A DNA stretch of 64,000 nucleotides from NCBI GenBank assembly GCA_000173575.1, contig ABYL01000020.1, positions 1 through 64,000 of the forward strand. Direction: 5' to 3'. The DNA comes from Burkholderia sp. H160 (GTDB lineage Bacteria; Pseudomonadota; Gammaproteobacteria; Burkholderiales; Burkholderiaceae). The position numbers and the translations under genes were made by a program. Below the pieces are notes generated by a model. It was not told the DNA's origin, did not search any database, and worked only from the letters and a program-made list of their open reading frames with translations. This document shows positions 35,549-43,458 of the stretch, piece after piece; the stretch's first letter is position 1; every line of letters begins with the position of its first letter.

Positions 35549-35824
35549 CTAGTCGTCAAACTTTCGCTGACCACGCTCCTTGCTCCTTCGCCAAACGAGC
35601 ACTGCCGCGGCGAATCCCAAAGCGATCAAGGCCGACGATATGAGGAAGGCCAAGTCGGATTTTTGGTATGCCGTGCTGACTCCATACATACGAACCGCCC
35701 AATTCCACGCCGGATTTGAAAAATTCAAGGGCGTATCCGGATGCCAAATCCACCAGACTGCATTGGCAGAGATTGCGAGCACGAAAGCTATAACGACAGC
35801 TATCCAGAGCAGGATTGTTTTCAT
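35549..35824 (-). CDS. Small two-helix membrane protein, candidate immunity partner of the Tlde1-like protein
   Basis: A 91-residue protein with an N-terminal helix (residues 4-28), a loop of about 30 residues likely in the periplasm, and a second helix (59-80) followed by a basic tail. It begins inside the last codons of the preceding Tlde1-like gene (four-base overlap), so both are translated together. Immunity proteins for Tlde1 peptidoglycan enzymes are small, exported or membrane-bound, and coded next to the toxin. The role is inferred from this position; the sequence itself was not recognised. Confidence 0.55.
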   Translation of the reverse strand: MKTILLWIAVVIAFVLAISANAVWWIWHPDTPLNFSNPAWNWAVRMYGVSTAYQKSDLAFLISSALIALGFAAAVLVWRRSKERGQRKFDD

Positions 35825-36216
35825 GCCACCGTCGCTACACCGTACGCTTTAAGTGCAGATCCGGGCACTGATACTTTCGGTATAGCGGTAAGTATCGAGC
35901 GGATATGCTGCCAGTCACTTAGCCTGTCGATAGTCATGCACCCCTCGCTCTTACCCACTCTCCCCTTTGGATGCAAACGAAACTGGCCGCGGACGATGTT
36001 ATCGCAAAGGACAGAGTCATCGTCGATGTTTCCGTCGATTGCATAAAGCGCAAACCATTCGCTCTTGTTATTGCCGTTCAGATTGAGCGCATCTTTCCAC
36101 GGGCCGAGCATCCCGCCCGATCTTCGATCAAAAATAGAGTATCTGCCGACCGGAATGGCGCCAATTCGAAATTCTCTCATGGGTTTGTTATTCAATATGA
36201 ATGAGCATTGAAGCAT
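35821..36216 (-). CDS. DUF2778 (Tlde1-like) L,D-transpeptidase-fold peptidoglycan-targeting toxin
   Basis: A 131-residue protein with the Tlde1/DUF2778 signature FRLHPKGRVGKSEGCMTI. The conserved His82, Ser90 and Cys93 correspond to the catalytic His/Cys of that family, and the fold marker GRYSIFDRRSGGMLG is present. Tlde1 proteins are type VI secretion effectors that cut or exchange peptidoglycan cross-links. The segment normally between the N-terminal strand (SFILNNKPMREF) and the PxGRY motif is about 20 residues shorter than usual. GGAGG at 36221-36225 supports the start. The gene is visibly richer in A/T than its neighbours, and no secretion-system genes are in the window. Confidence 0.72.
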   Translation of the reverse strand: MLQCSFILNNKPMREFRIGAIPVGRYSIFDRRSGGMLGPWKDALNLNGNNKSEWFALYAIDGNIDDDSVLCDNIVRGQFRLHPKGRVGKSEGCMTIDRLSDWQHIRSILTAIPKVSVPGSALKAYGVATVA

Positions 36217-36588
36217 CGGCCCTCCAGGTTGGTCGGTAAGAATGAGTCAATAAATAATGTAGTTCTGCAAAGCATATATTCTAAAGACAATTAATATTGA
36301 GAAAGTCAATATCGAAAAAATTTGTGGCGCCAACGATTCCTGGTTACCCGGCAGCTCGACTACGCGTTCATTTGACCGAGCAACTGCACCCTTCGGCCGA
36401 CCCGTTCCAGTCAGCGCCGCCTCAATGGAAAGCGCGTGTATCGAGATGCTTCGCCCGATCGGTGCGCCCTTAGCGTAAAGTGCCTGAAGTTCTGACGACC
36501 CCAGGAAAGACGGCCGGGCCGGTCGCGCGAATCGACGTGTCTACCGGCTGCAGTGATTTGCATAAGTGGACGCCAACGCGCTGCCTGG
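36217..36588. other. AT-rich intergenic stretch, no gene seen
   Basis: The part at 36240-36340 is markedly A/T-rich (runs such as AATAAATAATG) compared with the rest of the window and probably holds the promoter of the toxin-like gene. The remainder shows only short minus-strand frames that I judge to be shadows. The composition supports acquisition of this small block from elsewhere. Confidence 0.45.
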
Positions 36589-37059
36589 CTATGCGGTGCC
36601 TTCGTTTCCCTCGCCCCCGCCATTGGCGGCGCTGAAAACCATCTTCAGTTTCGCGTTGACCGCGATCAACTCCTGCACCGGCGCTGCCGCGAGTTGCTGA
36701 TCGAAGAGCGTGAGAACTTGACCGAGTAGCGCGTACGCGTCGTGATCGACGGCGCAGATGCCGGTTTCGAGTCCCGCCTGCCGGCAGCGCAGAATCACGC
36801 CCTCCGCGTCGCGGAACAGTTCGGGTACGGCCATGCCATAGCCGCGCTGATTCAGCAGCATCGCCATGTAAATGGCCTGCGCCATGCTGCCGACATGATA
36901 TTGATTGGCGACGCCGCTGCGTAACGCCTCGAGCGTCATGTGATAGTCGAGGGAGATCTCGCCTGCTTTGGCAGGCGAAATCGGCCGCAGCATCGCCTTT
37001 GGGCGGGTCTGCGGAGACTTCGCCTGTGCATCGCGAGGAGGGCTCGCTTTTCTGGCCAT
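36589..37059 (-). CDS. Protein of unknown function beside phaB
   Basis: A 156-residue, mostly helical cytoplasmic protein with a basic, Pro/Lys-rich first 30 residues and a core from about residue 33 to 140. The core includes EALRSGVANQYHVGSMAQAIYMAMLLNQRGYGM and VILRCRQAGLETGICAVD. It follows phaB in the same direction with 27 bp between, so an operon is likely. Similar burkholderial proteins are sometimes labelled Fis-family regulators, but no Fis helix-turn-helix is visible here. A link to polyhydroxyalkanoate metabolism is possible only by position. Confidence 0.6.
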   Translation of the reverse strand: MARKASPPRDAQAKSPQTRPKAMLRPISPAKAGEISLDYHMTLEALRSGVANQYHVGSMAQAIYMAMLLNQRGYGMAVPELFRDAEGVILRCRQAGLETGICAVDHDAYALLGQVLTLFDQQLAAAPVQELIAVNAKLKMVFSAANGGGEGNEGTA

Positions 37060-37086
37060 AAGCTCTCTGACGCGGCGCCGTTCCCG

Positions 37087-37827
37087 TTAGCCCATATGCA
37101 GACCGCCATTCAGCGAAAAATCCGCCCCGGTCGCGAAGCCCGCTTGATCCGACGCGATCCACGCGACGATCGATGCGATTTCTTCCGGCGTGCCGAGACG
37201 CCGCACCGGAATCGTCGCGACGATTTTCTCCAGCACTTCAGGGCGGATGGCCTTGACCATGTCGGTGCCGATATAGCCCGGCGAAACGGTGTTGACCGTC
37301 ACGTTCTTGGTGGCCACTTCCTGTGCGAGCGACATCGTGAAGCCGTGAATACCGGCCTTGGCGGTGGAGTAGTTGGTTTGCCCGAACTGGCCTTTCTGGC
37401 CGTTGACCGACGAGATATTGATGATGCGCCCAAAGCCTCGCTCGATCATGCCCTCGATGACCTGCTTGGTCACGTTGAAGAGGCTCGTCAGATTGGTGTC
37501 GATGACTGTCTGCCAATCTTCGTACGTCATCTTGCGGAACATGCCGTCGCGCGTGATGCCTGCGTTGTTGACGAGCACGTCGATTTCGCCGACTTCTGTC
37601 CTGACCTTCTCGAATGCTTTCGCCGTGGATTCCCAATCCGCGACGTTACCTTCCGATGCGATGAAGTTAAAGCCGAGCGCTGTCTGTTCTTCCAGCCATC
37701 GGGCTTTGCGCGGCGAGTTCGGGCCGCAACCCGCGATGACGGTGTAGTTTTCCTTGTGCAGGCGCTGGCAGATGGCGGTTCCGATGCCACCCATGCCGCC
37801 GGTTACGTAGGCAATGCGATTTGCCAT
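37087..37827 (-). CDS. phaB: Acetoacetyl-CoA reductase
   Basis: PhaB reduces acetoacetyl-CoA to (R)-3-hydroxybutyryl-CoA with NADPH for polyhydroxybutyrate synthesis. The 246-residue short-chain dehydrogenase has the nucleotide site TGGMGGIG (9-16), the NNAG motif and the catalytic Ser140, Tyr153 and Lys157. The segments QKGQFGQTNYSTAKAG and IRPEVLEKIVATIPVRRLG are typical of PhaB. An AAGGAGG stands just before the start on the minus strand. phaA and phaC are not next to it, so this may be an additional copy. Confidence 0.9.
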   Translation of the reverse strand: MANRIAYVTGGMGGIGTAICQRLHKENYTVIAGCGPNSPRKARWLEEQTALGFNFIASEGNVADWESTAKAFEKVRTEVGEIDVLVNNAGITRDGMFRKMTYEDWQTVIDTNLTSLFNVTKQVIEGMIERGFGRIINISSVNGQKGQFGQTNYSTAKAGIHGFTMSLAQEVATKNVTVNTVSPGYIGTDMVKAIRPEVLEKIVATIPVRRLGTPEEIASIVAWIASDQAGFATGADFSLNGGLHMG

Positions 37828-38208
37828 AAGTCCTCCTTCTTGTTTGGGGTGAGTTGGAGCAAGTTCGATTGGAGGATGGGGACATTATTGGCAGCCGCCA
37901 GCGGGCGGGACGATGGGCATTTTTACCTAGGGGTTAACTGCCAAATCAGGCGGTGGAATCGTTGCTTGACCGTGCAATGATTGACATGGACTACGGAGTA
38001 CATGTTTTGCGAGCTTCGGAGTAGATCGACACGACCCACCGCCCCCCAACCCCTTGCCTGCACGCCATCTTCCTCCTACCCTTAGCGTTAGCTTTAAGTA
38101 CCTGCCCCGGACAGAGCACAATCGACTGCTTGCACAGTCATCGATCCGGCATGCGAAGCCGTCTTTCGTTCCTGCGTTTGTTCCCGTGATCATCAAAGGC
38201 ACATCAGG
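37828..38208. other. Divergent intergenic region between phaB and the Na/Pi cotransporter
   Basis: These 381 bases should hold promoters for both flanking genes. A/T-rich patches occur around 37960-38000 and a C-rich run at 38040-38055. No operator, hairpin or small gene could be supported. Confidence 0.45.
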
Positions 38209-39909
38209 ATGACTGATTATCTGGCTGACATCAATCCCGTCGGGTTGAACCTCCTGGGGATCTTCGGGTTGTTGATCGGCGGCCTCGCGCTGTTTCTGCT
38301 CGGTCTGGAGTTCCTGACCGGCGGCCTGAAGGCCATCGCGGGATCGAAACTGCAGTCGCTGATTGGCGTACTGACCGCGAACCGGTTTCGCGGCGTGTTG
38401 GCGGGCGCCGCCGTGACCGCGCTGCTCAACTCGTCGACCATCACGACGGTGCTGATGGTCGGCTTCGTGTCAGCCGGCCTGATGACGCTGACCCAGGCGG
38501 TGCCGATGATCATGGGCGCGAACATCGGCTCGACGATCACCGCGCAGATCATCGCGTTCGACGTTTCGCGTCTGACGCCGTACATGCTTTCGATCGGCTT
38601 CGTGCTGCACGCGTTCGGCCCGCGCGAGCTGCTGCGGCAGATCGGCCGCGTCGTGATGGGGCTAGGGCTGCTGTTCATGGGCATCCAGCTGATGGGCGAG
38701 TCCACGCATCCGCTGCGCACGTACCAGCCGTTCATCGACGCGATGCAGGATATGCGCAATCCGCTCTTCGGTGTCATCGTGGGGGCGGTCTTCACCGCGA
38801 TCGTGCAAAGCTCGGCGGCGACGCTTGCGGTCGTGATTGCGTTGAGCGGGCAGGGCTTGATGCCGCTCGAAGCCGCCATCACGCTGATTCTCGGCGCGAA
38901 TGTCGGCACCTGCGGCACGGCATTGCTCGCCTCGATCGGCAAGACACCGGAGGCGGTGCAGGTCGGCGTCGTGCATCTGGTGTTCAATGTGCTCGGCGTC
39001 GTGATCGCGCTGTTCCTCATTCCGCAGATGGCCGAGTTCGTGCGTTGGATATCGCCGTCGCATCCGGAGCTGGAAGGCCTCGCGCGCCTCGCGGCCGAGG
39101 CGCCGCGCCAGGTCGCGAACGTGCATACGCTCTTCAGCGTGGCGAATACGCTGATCCTGATCTGGTTTACCGATCCGATCGCGCGGTTCGCGCAACTGGT
39201 CGTGCCGAAGCGCGCGAAGGCCGCCAAACCCGCGGGCGATCCTCGGTATCTCGACGAGTCGTCGCTGACGGTGCCGTCGCTTGGACTGCAACGCGTGCGT
39301 ATCGAGCTGACCCGGCTCGGCGCGCAGGTGCTCGACGTCGTGCAACGCGGCTCGCAGATGGTGTCGGCCGGCACGATGGAAGAGATCAATCAGATGCTCG
39401 ATCAGGACAAGGAAAGCGACCGGCTTGCCTTCGAGATTCTTCAATATATCGGCCGCTTGTCGCTCGTGGAGCACTCGGGGGACGAAGGTCAGCAGATGGT
39501 CGGCTACACGCAGGTCGCGAGCCATCTCGAGAGCATCAGCGGCATTGTCGGCACGACGTTGATGATGGTCGGGCAGCAGCGCATGACGCAGCAGATCAAT
39601 TTGCTGCGCCTGCGCGATGTGGCGACCACCGAGTTTTCGGAGGCGGTGATCCGCAATCTCGAGCAGGCGATCCGCACGATCGAGGCGCCCGATCCGGAAC
39701 AAGTCGCGAAGGTCGTCGACGCGAAGGCCGGCATCGATAAGCTCGCCGCGGCCACGCGTCAGGTCGTGCTTGCGAAGCTTCAACTGGCGGACAAGGCTGA
39801 CGTGGTCACGTTCCGCGTCGCCATGGATCTGATCGAGCAGGGCCGGCAGATCGCTCACTTTGCGCGAGCCATTGCGAAAATTGGGGCAGCGCTTCAAGAG
39901 CATCGATAA
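38209..39909 (+). CDS. Na/Pi cotransporter family protein with PhoU-like domain
   Basis: A 566-residue inner-membrane protein with two copies of the Na/Pi cotransporter repeat. The hallmark pairs are ALLNSSTITTVLMVGFVSAG with NIGSTITAQI, and IVQSSAATLAVVIALSGQG with NVGTCGTALLASIG. A cytoplasmic helical PhoU-like region of about 220 residues follows residue 345. Family members import phosphate with sodium, or are thought to sense phosphate. A hairpin 90 bp downstream probably ends the transcript. The gene is monocistronic. Confidence 0.86.
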   Translation: MTDYLADINPVGLNLLGIFGLLIGGLALFLLGLEFLTGGLKAIAGSKLQSLIGVLTANRFRGVLAGAAVTALLNSSTITTVLMVGFVSAGLMTLTQAVPMIMGANIGSTITAQIIAFDVSRLTPYMLSIGFVLHAFGPRELLRQIGRVVMGLGLLFMGIQLMGESTHPLRTYQPFIDAMQDMRNPLFGVIVGAVFTAIVQSSAATLAVVIALSGQGLMPLEAAITLILGANVGTCGTALLASIGKTPEAVQVGVVHLVFNVLGVVIALFLIPQMAEFVRWISPSHPELEGLARLAAEAPRQVANVHTLFSVANTLILIWFTDPIARFAQLVVPKRAKAAKPAGDPRYLDESSLTVPSLGLQRVRIELTRLGAQVLDVVQRGSQMVSAGTMEEINQMLDQDKESDRLAFEILQYIGRLSLVEHSGDEGQQMVGYTQVASHLESISGIVGTTLMMVGQQRMTQQINLLRLRDVATTEFSEAVIRNLEQAIRTIEAPDPEQVAKVVDAKAGIDKLAAATRQVVLAKLQLADKADVVTFRVAMDLIEQGRQIAHFARAIAKIGAALQEHR

Positions 39910-40239
39910 CGCGCGAGCCAAGGTCACCGATCGATCTATTCGCGCGGAACTGATCGCCAGCACACGAACGTTCACGTGGCGCGAGGGATAAGCTTTTCGC
40001 GTGTCATCCTCGTGACACGCTTTCACGGAGTGTGGGATTTTCCCGCATTTCCTGCGCGGGCTTGTTTCGTTTCGTGCGTGTTGTGGTATTAGTAGTGCAA
40101 TGGTCGTGCTAGGTCGATTGTGCGATGACTCACATTGGCTTGCACAATAAGCAACGCCTGAAACGATTTAACACACGTCGTACCGAGATTTTGATAGCCT
40201 GTGTCGTAGCAGAGCCTTGAACTCAAGGAGGGCTTCACC
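39910..40239. other. Intergenic region with one hairpin
   Basis: The first 115 bases carry a terminator-like hairpin (listed separately). The rest, rich in mixed sequence around 40080-40200, probably contains the promoter of the small gene at 40240. No other gene was seen. Confidence 0.45.
39999..40023 (+). terminator. Terminator-like hairpin after the Na/Pi cotransporter gene
   Basis: GCGTGTCA at 39999-40006 pairs perfectly with TGACACGC at 40013-40020 around a six-base loop, followed by TTT. The short T run makes it a moderate rho-independent terminator. Confidence 0.55.
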
Positions 40240-40512
40240 ATGATAAGGTGGCTTGCCAACTGGGCTTCACACCATGCTCCTACACCGGAGAAACAGGCCG
40301 AGCGTGCGCTGAACAACTTGCGCATGGAACTGTTTCAGGCCGAACAGCTCGTGCTCGACGCACAGCTGCGTGCCGACTACTACCGGGCTCGCTTGACCTT
40401 TCTGGAAGAAGTCACGAGAAAGGGAATCGAACAGGTATCCGACGAACGCAAGGGTCCGCAAGAGCCCTCCCAGCCATTGCGGCCGGGACTCAAGCTCACC
40501 GCGGCGCAATAG
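40240..40512 (+). CDS. Small coiled-coil protein of unknown function
   Basis: A 90-residue protein with a strong ribosome-binding site (AAGGAGG about eight bases before the ATG). Its central helix (residues 18-66; AERALNNLRMELFQAEQLVLDAQLRADYYRARLTFLEEV) has heptad-like Leu/Ala spacing, so it probably forms a coiled coil. The C-terminus is polar and Pro-rich. No membrane segment or catalytic motif was seen and no operon partner is present. Confidence 0.62.
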   Translation: MIRWLANWASHHAPTPEKQAERALNNLRMELFQAEQLVLDAQLRADYYRARLTFLEEVTRKGIEQVSDERKGPQEPSQPLRPGLKLTAAQ

Positions 40513-40716
40513 CCGCGTGTATTCCATTGCAATGTGTTCGGTCACCCCGCATGCGATATGCGCGGTGACGGCGATCGTCATGGCGCGGTCGCGTGCAATG
40601 TTTGCCGCGCGCAGAAGGTTCGGGTTGCCCGGTCTATCGCATCGACCGGGCAGCCGCGTCCGGGTGGCAGACTCTTGCTGCGCTTCGCTAATTGCGAAAC
40701 GCTTGATTCGTCCTGC

Positions 40717-41118
40717 TTAACTTGCCAGATCGGGCGGCAGCTTGCCGCCGTTCGCCGCGAGCGCCTGCATCACCTGCTTGTGCAGCCAGACGTTCATGCT
40801 CGCGGAGTCGTTCATGTCCCCGCTGTACTTCAATTCCTGCGCAAGCTGCTTGCGGTGTTCGAGACTGCTGTCGACGCCGAGCGCTTTCATCGTGTCGACA
40901 ATCGACGTGCGCCAGTTCAGAGTCTGTCCGCTTTCGCTGACGAGTTGATCCATCACGGCAGCCACGTCGACGTCGGTCAGTGGTGCGGGCGCGGCCGGAG
41001 CGTCGGGCGTCGCGGCTTGCGCGGCGGCCGGGTCGGGGGTCGGTTCCGTCGCGGGGGGAGGTTGGTCCGGCTTCGCTTTGCCGAACAGCTTGTGGACGAT
41101 GTCACCGAAAATACTCAT
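40717..41118 (-). CDS. DUF3597-family protein
   Basis: A 133-residue protein beginning MSIFGDIVHKLFG, with a Pro/Ala-rich linker (residues 17-50). A compact C-terminal domain follows (VDVAAVMDQLVSESGQTLNWRTSIVDTMKALGVDSSLEHRKQLAQEL to the end) that matches DUF3597. The family domain is a small helical bundle of unknown function. The start at 41118 is preferred to an in-frame codon 54 bases upstream because the conserved family N-terminus begins there. Confidence 0.75.
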   Translation of the reverse strand: MSIFGDIVHKLFGKAKPDQPPPATEPTPDPAAAQAATPDAPAAPAPLTDVDVAAVMDQLVSESGQTLNWRTSIVDTMKALGVDSSLEHRKQLAQELKYSGDMNDSASMNVWLHKQVMQALAANGGKLPPDLAS

Positions 41119-41253
41119 TTCCGAATCTCCGCGGTTAAATGACAAATGCGAGCGGGGGAGCTCGCAGGACATGCCCTCGTTATGCTACGCGTCTACCGCG
41201 ATGGAAAACGTAAATTTTTGTCAGAGCGTGGTCATTCCGCGTTCGCAAATGAA

Positions 41254-41289
41254 AATGGCCTGAAGGGCGAGTCCGCCCTTCAGGCCATT
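41254..41289 (-). terminator. Strong rho-independent terminator of the porin gene
   Basis: AATGGCCTGAAGGGCG and its perfect complement CGCCCTTCAGGCCATT form a 16-pair stem around four bases. On the minus strand the stem is followed by TTCATTT. It lies 18 bp past the porin stop. Confidence 0.8.
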
Positions 41290-41306
41290 CACGATGACTT
41301 CCTGAA

Positions 41307-42401
41307 TCAGAAGTGCGTATGCAAGCCGATGCGTGCGATTGCCTGCGGCTGGCCGCTCGATGCGCCGTCCGAGGAGTTCATGCCGTTGATCTGCGCGAAG
41401 CCGCCCGAGCTTGCGCGCTGATACACACCCATCACATAGACGCTGGTGCGCTTCGACAGCGAGTAATCGGCGATTGCCGCGACCTGGTGTGCGTGATTGT
41501 TGTTCACGACCGAATTGCCCTTCATGTACATATACGACGCGCCGGTGGCGAGTGCCGGCGTGAACTTGTACTGCACGCCGACCGAGCCTTCATAGACCGA
41601 GCCGCCGTTCGCGGAGTTGCGCACGGTCGTGAAGAGGGCGTTCGTGAACCACGAGCCGAACCCGTAGTGCGCGCCGAGACCCCAGTTTCGCACGCTGACC
41701 TGCGGCGAACCCGCGGTGTAGGTTTTCACGTTCGTATAGGCGGCGTTGGCGCCGAACGAATTCGCTGCGTAGTTGAGCCCGAAGCTGGTCGAATTGCCCG
41801 CGCCAACAGAACCCGTGACGTTGCCGAAGCCATACATCGCGCCCGCGCTGAGGCCACCGAACAGCGGCGTCACGTACTTGACGGAGTTATTGACGCTTAC
41901 GCCGGCCATGCGGTCCCAGTCGAAAGCGCCGGTCGGATTGCTCGGCAGAGCGAGTTTCTGGAACGGACCCGCGCGGAATCCGTAGAAGTGGCCGGAAACG
42001 CTGGAGGGATCGTTGCCGCCGGCGTAGAGCGAGTCCGTCATGAAATCGTACTGGTTACCCGCCGTGAACTTGCCGAGGCGATCGTTGACGAGCCCCACGT
42101 ACGAAGTACGGCTGAACAGGCTCGAACCGTTCATGAATGCGCCGTTGTTCAACTGGTACTGGTTCACGAGTTCGAAGATGGCCTTGGTGCCGCCACCGAG
42201 ATCTTCCGAGCCCCTCATGCCCCACAGGTTCGGGCCGTTGACGCCGTCGTCCATCTTGACGTTGTGCTTGCCACCCTGGTTACTCACGTACGTCACGCCG
42301 GTATCCATAAGGCCGAATAGCGTGACGCTGCTTTGCGCATGCGCTGCCGTCGACATCAAGGTACCCGCGAGAATGGCGAGCGCGATTTGCGTCTTCTTCA
42401 T
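41307..42401 (-). CDS. Outer-membrane porin, OmpC-like burkholderial family
   Basis: A 364-residue trimeric-type porin with signal peptide (cleavage after AAHA, about residue 22). The N-terminal strand QSSVTLFGLMDTGVTYVSNQGG, the loop-3 region and the C-terminal strand ending IARIGLHTHF with terminal Phe allow recognition by the outer-membrane assembly machinery. Such proteins admit small hydrophilic solutes. AAGGAG lies upstream of the ATG. The gene is divergent from the tannase gene across about 0.95 kb, so a role in uptake of phenolic compounds is possible but not shown. Confidence 0.87.
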   Translation of the reverse strand: MKKTQIALAILAGTLMSTAAHAQSSVTLFGLMDTGVTYVSNQGGKHNVKMDDGVNGPNLWGMRGSEDLGGGTKAIFELVNQYQLNNGAFMNGSSLFSRTSYVGLVNDRLGKFTAGNQYDFMTDSLYAGGNDPSSVSGHFYGFRAGPFQKLALPSNPTGAFDWDRMAGVSVNNSVKYVTPLFGGLSAGAMYGFGNVTGSVGAGNSTSFGLNYAANSFGANAAYTNVKTYTAGSPQVSVRNWGLGAHYGFGSWFTNALFTTVRNSANGGSVYEGSVGVQYKFTPALATGASYMYMKGNSVVNNNHAHQVAAIADYSLSKRTSVYVMGVYQRASSGGFAQINGMNSSDGASSGQPQAIARIGLHTHF

Positions 42402-43347
42402 CGAAATGATCTCCTTTTTATTTAGTCATGCCAAGCGAAGCCGTAAAGCTGTGCCGCGTTAGTGGACCAGGCGGATCTCAGTTGATCCTGGTGATGCAAA
42501 ACAGGCCGGGCACTGGTGAACGGCGCTCAATATAGTCGGCGCGATGTTCCCGAGGAAGTGGCTCGGACCGCGCGAAAAACACAATTGATTGAACAGCAGG
42601 CTGTCAGACATCGCGGGGTTTACGCGAACTTGCGAAGCGGCGCGCCGACGGCGCTTTTTCGGCGTATGCGCTGAAGATCATTGAAATATAAAAGTTTTCT
42701 TCTCGCGTCTCGCCAAAGAGATGTTTGCTTGCCGTAATGTAAAAGAAAAAAACAGGTAATAATGTGAAAGATACCGACAAGGGGGCCATAAATAAAACAG
42801 AAAGCCCTCTGCGTTGATTCGCAACGTGATTGGAAATAGCGTTGGGTTCACGCCACAACGTGGCAATATTCGCGATTGATGTCCCGTTCTTCTTTATACA
42901 AGCCCCCAAACGGATCGCGTGCTGCTCTATGCGATCAGGATAGAAGCAGTACTTCGCGGATTTCTCCGCCACGTCAATTCGCGCCGTGATTCAAGGCTAT
43001 TCATTGCGCCACATTGCATTTCAATCTGTTTCTTTTCGCATCTAAAAAAATTATTGCGTGCATTCGTGCAAGTTCTCGATTCATGTATGAGTCGACTGTC
43101 GCGGTTACGCGTAAGTCCTTGAGCCATTGGCTGGAAGGTGACGGCGAGCGCCTTCACGATGGACGTGCACACGCATTAAAGAGCCGTCGATATCGCTGAT
43201 CCTTATGGTTAACCCGCCATTACTTGTCATTCACCGTCTGGCTAACGTCGCGTCAAAACCCGACGAGTCTGTGCGAATGCACGGCCGCGGCCTAAAGAAC
43301 AAAGACGTTTCTGAAAGCCGAAGTACTAGAAGAGGAGAAGTGAATCC
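42402..43347. other. Long intergenic region between porin and tannase leader
   Basis: About 946 bases with lower G+C than the flanks (notably 42680-42790 and 43020-43060). A 122-codon minus-strand frame at 42604-42972 has no clear ribosome-binding site and no recognisable protein character, so I treat it as non-coding. The region must hold the porin promoter and the promoter of the tannase leader. An untranslated leader or small RNA could be present but cannot be shown by eye. Confidence 0.45.
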
Positions 43348-43458
43348 ATGAAGGTGAAGAAGACATGCGTGACTCAACGCGGATGCGAGATGCGCACCGC
43401 GATCACGCGCACAGGTCCGCTAGTGGACCGCGACAACCACGCAGGAGAACAAGTATGA
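43348..43458 (+). CDS. 36-codon leader ORF coupled to the tannase gene
   Basis: An ORF of 36 codons starts at ATG 43348 after GAGGAG (43332-43337), a better ribosome-binding site than most in this window. Its TGA (43456-43458) overlaps the tannase ATG (43455-43457) as ATGA. The peptide is basic at the N-terminus (MKVKK) with Thr and Arg throughout and has no membrane character. Such an arrangement usually gives translational coupling or attenuation. It is too short to recognise a family. An alternative is that it is an accidental frame. Confidence 0.5.
   Translation: MKVKKTCVTQRGCEMRTAITRTGPLVDRDNHAGEQV

Noticed and set aside
36470-37162. 230-codon minus-strand frame overlapping the gene beside phaB
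   Set aside because: Arg/Ser-rich shadow of the frame at 36589-37059, which has better protein character and spacing to phaB.
42604-42972. 122-codon minus-strand frame in the porin-tannase gap
   Set aside because: No ribosome-binding site, no recognisable fold or signal, and changing composition along its length.
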